Shown: positions 41,581 to 48,985 of the stretch, piece by piece
Layout: each line of letters starts with the position of its first letter
How positions within the stretch are numbered: the first letter of the stretch is position 1
Assembly (NCBI GenBank): GCA_035314825.1
Contig: DATFYX010000020.1
Coordinates: forward strand, 1-64,000
From: Candidatus Eremiobacteraceae bacterium
Lineage (GTDB): Bacteria > Vulcanimicrobiota > Vulcanimicrobiia > Eremiobacterales > Eremiobacteraceae
Direction: 5' to 3'
Length of the DNA stretch: 64,000 nt
Made by a program: the position numbers and the translations under genes
Notes under the pieces: generated by a model
The model's input: the letters and a program-made list of their open reading frames with translations, nothing else
Told to the model about the DNA's origin: nothing
Database searches by the model: none

Positions 41581-42486
41581 CTACGGCCCTACCTTAAAGC
41601 CTTGGACGAAGTCGCCGTTCGGCGCGGCCCAGACCGTCCAGAAGTTGCCCGTCTGCGAATCCATCCCGACGGTGTGCACGCCCTTCGCGATCGGCTGGAA
41701 GCCGAGCACCGAGACATCGCTGCCGGAGTCGTGGAAGATCGTGACGCCGCCGTTGCCGCCGCACGCCAAATCATGTCTGACCGGATCGAGGTCGCACTGG
41801 TCGAAATAGCCGTCGTACTTGGTCGACCACAGCAGCTTGCCGTTCAGGTCGTAGGTCAGCATCAAGCCGCCGCGGCCGGAGACGTAGAGATGGCCAAGGC
41901 CGGCATCGAGCTGAAGCGGATGGTTGTGCTCGATGCCCGGCGTGGAAACCGTCTGCACTACTTTGAGCGAGGTGGGATCGATGACGACGAACTGGTTGAG
42001 ATCGTCGATGTTCAGATAGATCTTGTGCGTCTTCGGGTCGATCGCCAGATACTCGGGTTTATGACCGGGTATCGGCAGGACGGCGGTTTGTTTCATCGTC
42101 GTCGTGTCGACGACGAACATCCGCGTGCCGTCATCTTCAGGCGCGTACACGCGGTGCAGCACCGGGTCGTACGCGATCGCGTCCGGAGCGCCATCCACGT
42201 CGGCCGTGTCGAGCACCTTCATCGCCACCGGATCGACCTCCGAAACCGAGCGGTCGGTACCGTTACCGGTGAAGACGTGGCCGGTCGCAGGATCGACTGC
42301 CACGCCGTGCAGCGGCCCGACCCTGACCTGGCCGAGCACCTGCCCGTTGTCCGCATTGACGATGAGCAGTGCTTGGCTGCCTTCGTGGGCGGCGTACACG
42401 CGCCGGCGCTGCGCGTCTACCGTGACGTAGTCGAAACCGCTGTAGATGGGCACCGGCGCCGGGGGAGCTACGGGGGCGATAAACAT
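41581..42486 (-). CDS. YVTN/NHL-type beta-propeller protein
   Basis: A 301-aa protein built from repeats such as VNADNGQVLGQVRVG, VDPATGHVFTGNG, YDPVLHRVYAPED, IDPKTHKIYLNID and LDAGLGHLYVSG, i.e. six to seven blades of a YVTN/NHL propeller. Such proteins bind proteins, sugars or metals, usually outside the cytoplasm. The chosen start (MFIAPVAPPAPVPIYSG) does not give a signal peptide, and this is odd. No partner is obvious. Confidence 0.8.
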   Translation of the reverse strand: MFIAPVAPPAPVPIYSGFDYVTVDAQRRRVYAAHEGSQALLIVNADNGQVLGQVRVGPLHGVAVDPATGHVFTGNGTDRSVSEVDPVAMKVLDTADVDGAPDAIAYDPVLHRVYAPEDDGTRMFVVDTTTMKQTAVLPIPGHKPEYLAIDPKTHKIYLNIDDLNQFVVIDPTSLKVVQTVSTPGIEHNHPLQLDAGLGHLYVSGRGGLMLTYDLNGKLLWSTKYDGYFDQCDLDPVRHDLACGGNGGVTIFHDSGSDVSVLGFQPIAKGVHTVGMDSQTGNFWTVWAAPNGDFVQGFKVGP

Positions 42487-42619
42487 GATCCGGGTTTCCT
42501 CTCACGAAAAGCGAAATGTGACCGCTGTCAACCTGTGGAAGCTATCACCCCTCACTTGACTAGTCCCAACCGCATGAGGGCATTAGAGGCATAGAATCGC
42601 CCTGACAGGAGCATAACGC

Positions 42620-42871
42620 GTGTTGCAGTGGATAGTCGTTCTCGTCGTCGCGTATCTCGCATACCGCTATCTCGGATGGCCGGCGGCTGCGGGAACCGTC
42701 GTCATCTATCTCCTCGGTTCGTATCTCTATCGCAGCTCGCGCGAGGCCTCTGAACGCGTGAAGGGCGCGCTGATCATCAGCACGCCCCTCTCCGACGCGG
42801 AAAAAGCACACATGGGCGTCATGGCAGAGCGCAACCAGCGCATGGCGCAGCGCCAGAGCGGTAAGCGCTAA
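42620..42871 (+). CDS. Small membrane protein with two TM helices and charged tail
   Basis: An 83-aa protein. Two hydrophobic helices (about 3-18, WIVVLVVAYLAYRYLG; about 21-37, AAAGTVVIYLLGSYLY) precede a charged amphipathic tail (ASERVKGALI, DAEKAHMGVMAERNQRMAQR). It starts with GTG, with GGAG about 9 bp before. No family recognised. 33 bp on, the opposite-strand phosphoesterase ends. Confidence 0.6.
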   Translation: MLQWIVVLVVAYLAYRYLGWPAAAGTVVIYLLGSYLYRSSREASERVKGALIISTPLSDAEKAHMGVMAERNQRMAQRQSGKR

Positions 42872-42903
42872 GCTCCTTAGCCCGTCTCGGGCGCCGCACG
42901 ACT

Positions 42904-44811
42904 TCAAGGATTCTTGGTCGGATTGGTCTTCGGGCGAGGGTTGAAGTCGGCCGGAATCGGGTTGTGCAGACCCATCTGGTCGTCGGTGGGGACGATGCCG
43001 AGCGCCTTGCAGCCGAAGCCGGTGTTCTGCGGCAGCGCATTGACCGTATCGTCCGGGATCACCGCATCCGACGCGGGCAGCGCCGGCGTCCTTCCTGACA
43101 GCCGGCCGTCGTCGAATCCGGTGAGCAGGTCGGTGATCGCGTTGCCGGGATCATCCTCAGGGCCAAGCGTGTCCAGGCCATAGCGGGCCAGCCCGAGCGC
43201 ACGCGCTCGAGCCTCATCAGGCAGTGAGGAAAGCGGCGTGAGTCCAAAGACGTCGTCCACCAGCTTGACGACCGAGGACTGATCGCCGAACTCGTGCACG
43301 ATGCCGCCCCGGCGCGCGTAGGGCGAGATCAAGATGAGCGGCACGCGCGGACCTTCGCTCACCCACGCTTCGCCGGGCAACGCGTATTGGATCGGCGGCC
43401 GCACGTGGTCGTAGTCGCCTTCCGAGTCGTCCCAAGTGATGATGATCGCGCTTTGTTTCCAGTACGGGCTGCGCGCGATGAGATTGACGATTTTGGCGAC
43501 CATCGCCTCGCTGATCTGCGCGTCCGAATACGCCGGGTGGTCGTCGTCGCCGAGGAAACTCTTCTGCACCGCCGGATCCGGATTCGCGGGGTGCATCCCC
43601 ATGATATTGCGATAGCCGCCCTTGACGTAGAACACGCCGCCCTCGCGCGGCAGCGACTTTTTTTGCAGCGCGACGAAGAAGTCGTCAAGTCCATGAAGGC
43701 GCGCGCGCATGTGGCTGTTGTTGGCGACGTAGCCGAAGTATTGCGGACCGTTGTGGTGGGTGATGTAGGATGCGTGCCTGCCCATCGCGTCAGTCGGACC
43801 GGCGGCGTCATCCGACGGCTCGGTCGTGTAGCCTTCCTCGTACCAGCCCCACGGCACCGAGCTCGCAACGCCGCTCCGGCCGAGCATGGTGATGTCGTCA
43901 CCGATATCGCGCAGGTCACCGGCCGCGTTCGTGTCGGCGCCGGCGACGCTCGTGATGGACCGGCCGGCGAGCGTGATCGGCAAGCCGGCAAACGTGAGGT
44001 TGTACTGGGTCTCATAACCCGGGAAGTCCTTGGGGTTGACCGGCATCGGATTCGCGCTATGGTCGGACGGCGATCCCCAGAACGGGTCGGCGTCGTTGAC
44101 AACCGGCACGCCCGGACCGGTGTTGCCGTCGGCGGTGAAGCCCTCTTCCGGATGCTGCAGCCACTGCGTGATGCCGGCCTGGCCCGCGATGATCACGAGG
44201 TTGCCCGGCGTCGACGGCCCGCTGATCGATTCGAAGATGTGATCGTAGAGCGCGAAGCGCTTGGCGTACTGCCACAAGAACGGAACCGTGTCGCAATCCT
44301 CGTACGCCATGGCGAGCTCGCCGAACTGCTTGGCTTGCAGCGTCGGGTTTCCCGAGGGCGTGTATTTGAGCTCTTCGGTCAACGCGAAGCGGTCCATGCG
44401 CGGCACGCCGTCGACGATATCCATCTTCGCGATCGTGCGCGCGTGCGAATGGTCGACGTCATCGGTATCCGCGGCGTATTCGGCCGGTCCGATGCGGAAG
44501 GGCGAGATCTGTGACGTCGTTCCATCGGTATTGACCAGCGGCTGCGAGAAGCCGGGGATCTCGCGCGGCAGTCCCGAGTAGAAGCCGTCGGCGCCTGGGA
44601 ACGTGCCAAAATACGAATCGAACGAACGGTTCTCTTGATAGATGACGAAGACGTAACGGATCTTCTGGCGCAGGAGCGCCAAGCGCGCCGCATTCGTGGC
44701 TGGCAGCGGCGCAGGTCCGCCCTGCGCGGGCAATGCGATGGCCGGCGCGAGGCTCAGCCCGAGAGCGCCGAGTATGGCGAGCGCACGCGCGAACAAATGA
44801 TGATGCGTCAC
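42904..44811 (-). CDS. Large secreted phosphoesterase (PF04185, phospholipase C-like)
   Basis: A 635-aa exported phosphoesterase. The GTG at 44811 is preceded by AGGAGG and leads a signal peptide (FARALAILGALGLSLAPAIA). Family marks: KIRYVFVIYQENRSFDSYFG (first metal/nucleophile region), SAIIITWDDSEGDYDHVRPP, and the late RVPLILISPYARRGGIVHEF. Substrates of the family include phospholipids and phosphate monoesters. The N-terminal sequence around ENRSFDSYFGTFPGADG is very typical of bacterial phospholipase C/acid phosphatase. Not linked to the smaller family member at 2 kb. Confidence 0.9.
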   Translation of the reverse strand: MTHHHLFARALAILGALGLSLAPAIALPAQGGPAPLPATNAARLALLRQKIRYVFVIYQENRSFDSYFGTFPGADGFYSGLPREIPGFSQPLVNTDGTTSQISPFRIGPAEYAADTDDVDHSHARTIAKMDIVDGVPRMDRFALTEELKYTPSGNPTLQAKQFGELAMAYEDCDTVPFLWQYAKRFALYDHIFESISGPSTPGNLVIIAGQAGITQWLQHPEEGFTADGNTGPGVPVVNDADPFWGSPSDHSANPMPVNPKDFPGYETQYNLTFAGLPITLAGRSITSVAGADTNAAGDLRDIGDDITMLGRSGVASSVPWGWYEEGYTTEPSDDAAGPTDAMGRHASYITHHNGPQYFGYVANNSHMRARLHGLDDFFVALQKKSLPREGGVFYVKGGYRNIMGMHPANPDPAVQKSFLGDDDHPAYSDAQISEAMVAKIVNLIARSPYWKQSAIIITWDDSEGDYDHVRPPIQYALPGEAWVSEGPRVPLILISPYARRGGIVHEFGDQSSVVKLVDDVFGLTPLSSLPDEARARALGLARYGLDTLGPEDDPGNAITDLLTGFDDGRLSGRTPALPASDAVIPDDTVNALPQNTGFGCKALGIVPTDDQMGLHNPIPADFNPRPKTNPTKNP

Positions 44812-44962
44812 AGCGCCTCCTGATGAGCACAGCATACGCAAAGCGCCTTATCGTCCGGTTAAGAACGCGGAGGATGCTGCGGGACGCCGGGGGAAGCGAC
44901 CTCGCATCGGGACGGGCGCGGTTTACAGACGCGTCCCCGGCTTCGCGCTCGCTCGGAAATGC

Positions 44963-45469
44963 ATGATACAGGTCATCGAGACGGACTTTCCGGAGGCCCG
45001 CATCTTCGTCCCCGACGTCTTCAAAGACGATCGGGGCTTCTTCAAAGAGACCTATGCCCGCGACAAATACGCTGCGCTCGGCATGCGCGACGAGTGGCTC
45101 CAGGACAGCGTGTCGCAATCGCGCCGCCACGTGCTGCGCGGGATGCACTACGACATGCGCATGGCCAAGCTCGTCCAATGCCTGGCCGGCCGCATCTTCG
45201 ACGTCATCGTGGACGTGCGCGAGGAGTCGCCGACCTTTCGGCGCTGGCAAGGCTTCGAACTGAGCGCGACCAACCATCACCAGCTCTACGTGCCGCGCGG
45301 CTTCGCGCACGGTTTCTTGGCGCTCGACGACAGCGTGGTGCATTACAAGATGACCGCGCACTTCGACCCGGCGCACGAACGCGTGCTCAGCTGGAAGGAC
45401 CCGCTGGTCGGCATCCGTTGGCCGCTGACCGGCGAGCCGATCCTGTCGGCTAAGGACGCGAATGCCTGA
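44963..45469 (+). CDS. dTDP-4-dehydrorhamnose 3,5-epimerase-like protein (RmlC family)
   Basis: A 168-aa cupin-fold epimerase. Family marks are DDRGFFKETYARDKY, SRRHVLRGMHYD (catalytic His about 66), IFDVIVDVREESPTF, LYVPRGFAHGFLAL and VGIRWPL at the end. RmlC inverts C3 and C5 of dTDP-4-keto sugars for rhamnose synthesis. No other rml gene is in the window, so it may make a different deoxysugar. It shares 8 bp with the next small gene. Confidence 0.88.
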   Translation: MIQVIETDFPEARIFVPDVFKDDRGFFKETYARDKYAALGMRDEWLQDSVSQSRRHVLRGMHYDMRMAKLVQCLAGRIFDVIVDVREESPTFRRWQGFELSATNHHQLYVPRGFAHGFLALDDSVVHYKMTAHFDPAHERVLSWKDPLVGIRWPLTGEPILSAKDANA

Positions 45470-45674
45470 CGCGCGCGACCGGCTGGCAGACCTCGTCGCT
45501 GCGCTGGGCGAGCATCTCGTGGATCTCGAGCGGCGCGTCAGCGCGCTCGAAGCGGGCTCGCCGCCCCCGAAGCGCATCGCCGCATCCGACCTGCGCCGCA
45601 TCGCCAAGGCGCTGATGCGGCTCTCGCTCGGCGCGCCGGAAGATCCGGACGCGCCGCGCAAAGGGAGCACGTGA
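45462..45674 (+). CDS. Small helical protein of unknown function
   Basis: A 70-aa protein with a heptad-like N-terminal helix (RLADLVAALGEHLVDLERRVSAL) and a basic second helix (SDLRRIAKALMRLSLG). It overlaps the epimerase by 8 bp and the permease start by 1 bp, so it sits tightly inside an operon. This favours a real gene. No family recognised. Confidence 0.5.
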   Translation: MPDARDRLADLVAALGEHLVDLERRVSALEAGSPPPKRIAASDLRRIAKALMRLSLGAPEDPDAPRKGST

Positions 45675-47101
45675 TGGGCCTGTTCGTCACCCGTTCGATC
45701 GACGCGCTCAACAAAGAGACCGAGGAGATCGAGGGGCCGCGGCTGCGGCGCGCGCTCGGCCCGTGGGCGCTCATCGCATTCGGGCTGGGGAGCATGGTGG
45801 GTGGCGGCATCTTCGCGTCGATCGGTCCCGGCGTGCACTCCTTTGCGGGGCCATCGGTCGTCATCGCGTTCCTCTTGGCCGGCCTGGCGTGCATGTTCGC
45901 CGCCTTCGCGTACGCCGAAATCGCGTCGATGGTGCCCGTCGCGGGCAGCGCGTACACGTATACCTATGCGACGCTGGGCGAGATCGTCGCATGGATCATC
46001 GGTTGGAACCTGATCCTTGAATATGCGCTGTCGGCTGCGCCGGACGCGAACATCCTGTCCGGCAACCTGCAGCAGTTCTTGGCCGGCTACAACGTCCATC
46101 TGCCGCTCTGGGCGACCGCGTTCTATTCGCCGTCCCAGCACACGTTCTTCGACGTCTTCGCGTTCTTGTCGTGCGTGGCGGTCGGCGCGCTGGTGGCGGT
46201 CGGCATCCGCGAGTCGGCGGGCACCAACTCGGTGCTCGTCGTGCTGAAGATGGGCGTGCTGGTGCTGTTCGTGCTCGCCGCGATCCCGTTCTTCCATCCG
46301 GCCAACATGCACCCGTTCGCTCCGCACGGGGTGCACGGCATCCTCGGCGCCGCGTTCATCGTGTTCTTCGCGTTCATCGGCTTCGACGCGATCACCACGA
46401 CCGCGGAAGAAGCCAAGGATCCGCAGCGCGACATGCCGCTGGCGATCCTCGGATCGCTCGGCCTGGGAGCGCTATTCTATGTCGCGGTCGCGATGGCGCT
46501 GACCGGCATGGTGCCGGCCTCGGCGGTGAGCGAGAACACGCCGCTTTCGAGCGCGTGGGTGTCGGTGGGTCTGGGACGCTATGCCTGGGTGTTGGAGTAC
46601 GGCGCCATCATCGGCGCGGTGTCGATCATCCTCACGGCGTTCATCGGCCAGGCGCGCATCTTCTATGTGATGGCGCGCGACGGGCTGCTGCCCAAGGGGG
46701 TCGCAAAGATCCACCCGGTGTTCCGCACGCCCGCGCTGATGACCATGATCATGAGCGTCGTCGTCGGCGTGCTGGCGGCGATGTTCGACCTGAACACCTT
46801 GCTCGATTTCGTGAACATCGGAACGCTGACGGCATTCATCTGCGTGTGCATCGGCGTGATCATCTTGCGCTACACGCAGCCCGACCGCCCGAGGCGCTTC
46901 GTCGCGCCGTTCGTGCCGGTGTTTCCGGCGATCGGCGTGATCCTATCGCTCGTCCTGATCTTCTACGGCACCGACTGGATCGTCTGGGCGCGCTTCGGCG
47001 TCTGGCTGCTGGTCGGCTTGGTGTTCTACGCGGTCTACGGCTACAGCCATTCAGAGGCGCGCAAGCAAGCGCTCGCGGCCAAGCAGGCGCCGAAACCGTA
47101 G
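45674..47101 (+). CDS. APC-family amino acid permease (CAT type)
   Basis: A 475-aa transporter with 12 or so TM helices. It starts with RLRRALGPWALIAFGLGSMVG, and GGGIFASIGPG is the unwound TM1 substrate/ion site. Further hallmarks are AFAYAEIASMVPVAGSAYTY and FFAFIGFDAITTTAEEAKDP. The closest branch is the cationic amino acid transporter group (YhdG-like). AAGGGAG stands before the start; ATG 45674 is used. Downstream it faces the next gene with only 3 bp between stops. Confidence 0.92.
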   Translation: MGLFVTRSIDALNKETEEIEGPRLRRALGPWALIAFGLGSMVGGGIFASIGPGVHSFAGPSVVIAFLLAGLACMFAAFAYAEIASMVPVAGSAYTYTYATLGEIVAWIIGWNLILEYALSAAPDANILSGNLQQFLAGYNVHLPLWATAFYSPSQHTFFDVFAFLSCVAVGALVAVGIRESAGTNSVLVVLKMGVLVLFVLAAIPFFHPANMHPFAPHGVHGILGAAFIVFFAFIGFDAITTTAEEAKDPQRDMPLAILGSLGLGALFYVAVAMALTGMVPASAVSENTPLSSAWVSVGLGRYAWVLEYGAIIGAVSIILTAFIGQARIFYVMARDGLLPKGVAKIHPVFRTPALMTMIMSVVVGVLAAMFDLNTLLDFVNIGTLTAFICVCIGVIILRYTQPDRPRRFVAPFVPVFPAIGVILSLVLIFYGTDWIVWARFGVWLLVGLVFYAVYGYSHSEARKQALAAKQAPKP

Positions 47102-47104
47102 AGC

Positions 47105-48007
47105 CTAGTGGGTGAGGGGCGCCTCGACGGTCGGAGTCGTCGCGTCCGCCTGCCCGGAACCGACGGCGAGCGATGACGGATCGAGCTCGACGACGTAGTG
47201 CTGGTGATCGTCGACCGTCCCCTTATGCTTGCCGGGGCCGGAGATGCGCAACGTGTCGGTGAGGTCGACCTCCATCGAGATCATGCGATGGTTGATCGGG
47301 TCGTATTCGCCTTGGACCGTGATGTGCGCCGTACCGGTCGCGTACCCGAGCGCCTCACCCGTGTTGGAGACGACCGGTTCTTTCATCGGTGCGGTGCCGG
47401 TCGCTTCAAGCTCGTAGACGCTGATCCCGAGGAGCAGCCGCTGCCCCGTGATCTCGAAGTCCATCGCCGGCCGCGCCGTCATACCGTACATCTTGGTGCC
47501 CAGCTTGTCCGACCACGTGGCGCCGACCGCAAGATCCGAGCCGGCGTTGACCGACCGCTCGCCCAAGAACGGCAGCGGCAGCAAGAAGACGCCGCCGAGG
47601 TTGCCGGTGTCTTTGGCGATCGAGCCGTCGTCGCGCACCAGCGTCCAGCCTTTGCCCGAGCTCTTCTCCGAACGATTGGACACGACGGCGACGATGAGGC
47701 CCGAGCGATGCAGCGTGATCCCTTGCTCGGAGATCTGTTTGATCGAGATGTGCTCGCGCCCGTCGAGGGCGGTGGGCATGCCCGGCTGGTCGATGAGTTT
47801 GCCGACAGCATCGTTTGCGAGGATGGCCTGCGTCATGCTGCCGCGCACGGTGTAGTCGAATGCATCGCCGACGCGGTGGATGGCGGCCTGCTCGTTGACC
47901 GGTGCCGCGGCGGTGTTGCCGCCCGTCAGCGACGTCTCATCCGCCAACGCGCCGCTGCCGGCAGCGAAGAAAACACACGCGGCGAAGACGCCGATGGATC
48001 GTTTCAA
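47105..48007 (-). CDS. Secreted protein of unknown function
   Basis: A 300-aa exported protein with signal peptide FAACVFFAAGSGALADE. The mature part is beta-rich with GDAFDYTVRGSMTQAIL, GSDLAVGATWSDKLG, LLGISVYELEATGTA and GEYDPINHRMISMEVDL. The last two resemble the pattern of exported lipid/lipoprotein-binding or DUF-type beta-barrel proteins. The apparent start is TTG with no SD, so it is uncertain. Function unknown. Confidence 0.65.
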   Translation of the reverse strand: MKRSIGVFAACVFFAAGSGALADETSLTGGNTAAAPVNEQAAIHRVGDAFDYTVRGSMTQAILANDAVGKLIDQPGMPTALDGREHISIKQISEQGITLHRSGLIVAVVSNRSEKSSGKGWTLVRDDGSIAKDTGNLGGVFLLPLPFLGERSVNAGSDLAVGATWSDKLGTKMYGMTARPAMDFEITGQRLLLGISVYELEATGTAPMKEPVVSNTGEALGYATGTAHITVQGEYDPINHRMISMEVDLTDTLRISGPGKHKGTVDDHQHYVVELDPSSLAVGSGQADATTPTVEAPLTH

Positions 48008-48134
48008 TATAGGGGTCCCGACCTCCGAGGGTAACGCTACTCGCAGGGGAAAGTGTCGGTTACACTAGTATCTTCGGCGTAAGCAAGCGTGCGCCCTCGC
48101 ACGGTTGCGCTTCGGGACATGAGGAGAACCGGAT

Positions 48135-48581
48135 ATGCAGCACTGGAAGCCCGTGACCTTGGTCGCATCGATCGCAGCGGCGGCGGTATTGGCCGGCTGC
48201 GGCGGGGGCGGCTCGTCGAACAGCAATACGTCGAGCACTGCGGCTCCGACGCCGACCAGCGTCATCCAAGGCGAGCAAAATGCATTGCCGCTCGCGGTGG
48301 CCGCCAAGATCCCTGCAGGGCTGAAGTGCGCGAGTTCGGACATCGTGTGGGTGAATATGCACACCAAGGCATTCCATGATCCCGGCGATCCGTGGTACGG
48401 CAAGAGCAAGAACGGGATGTACATGTGCCGTGCCGACGCCGTGGCGCAGGGCGATCACCCGGCCGGCGCGCGACACACGCACATGGGGTCGCAGCCCAAC
48501 GCGATGCCTGCTGCGACGCCGACGCCTGTCGAGACCGCGACGCCGAGCGGCAGACACCACCGCCACCACACCTCGACCTGA
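48135..48581 (+). CDS. Lipoprotein of unknown function
   Basis: A 148-aa lipoprotein. The signal KPVTLVASIAAAAVLAGCGG has lipobox LAGC. A Ser/Thr/Asn linker precedes a small conserved-looking domain (CASSDIVWVNMHTKAFHDPG, YGKSKNGMYMCRADAVAQG) with two Cys and several His. The tail is rich in His, Thr and Pro. GGAGAA stands before the ATG. The WVNxHTKxxHxPGDPWYG motif appears in short lipoproteins of this style, possibly metal or heme related; that is a guess. Confidence 0.7.
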   Translation: MQHWKPVTLVASIAAAAVLAGCGGGGSSNSNTSSTAAPTPTSVIQGEQNALPLAVAAKIPAGLKCASSDIVWVNMHTKAFHDPGDPWYGKSKNGMYMCRADAVAQGDHPAGARHTHMGSQPNAMPAATPTPVETATPSGRHHRHHTST

Positions 48582-48603
48582 CCGGCAATGCGGCCGCGCG
48601 CCG

Positions 48604-48963
48604 CTAGTGCTCGCCGATTCCCGTGACATCCAGCGCCGCGCCGGCACATTCGCCGCGCGGCGCGCCGCTTAGGCTGCCGCGCGCCACCACCATATCGCCG
48701 CTCGGAAACCGCGCGAGCAATTCCGGCGGAGCGATCAACGCGATGCGGCCATCCCATGGCGGCGCATGGTGCGGATCGAATTCGAGATAGACGCAGCCGT
48801 CGGGCCGCGGCGCGAGCTTGCCGGCGACCCACGAGAAGTCCGGCGCATGGCCGTATTGCGGATACGCACCGGTCACGAGCGGCAGCGGCGACGTTATGCT
48901 TCGCGGTGCGCCATGCGCGCAAGCGACGCCAAGCACGCTTGCGGCGGCGAGCACCGCAACCAA
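48604..48963 (-). CDS. Small secreted/lipoprotein-like protein of unknown function
   Basis: About 119 aa. It opens with a hydrophobic stretch VAVLAAASVLGVACAHGAP, which could be a lipoprotein signal (LGVAC). The mature part (VYLEFDPHHAPPWDGRIALI, SGDMVVARGSLSGAPRGECA) contains two Cys. The start is not clear: a TTG at 48963 is used, and the frame is open further upstream into the barrel gene. It is 22 bp downstream of the PKD/barrel gene, so both may be co-transcribed. Confidence 0.45.
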   Translation of the reverse strand: MVAVLAAASVLGVACAHGAPRSITSPLPLVTGAYPQYGHAPDFSWVAGKLAPRPDGCVYLEFDPHHAPPWDGRIALIAPPELLARFPSGDMVVARGSLSGAPRGECAGAALDVTGIGEH

Positions 48964-48985
48964 CCGCGCCGCCGCGGCGGTGCGC

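Noticed and set aside
41350-42594. 414-codon plus-strand frame opposite the NlpE and propeller genes
   Set aside because: No motif and shadow-like composition; propeller repeats on the minus strand are clear.
44459-46336. 625-codon minus-strand frame spanning RmlC-like and permease genes
   Set aside because: It crosses several genuine genes of known families in other frames and has random shadow composition.
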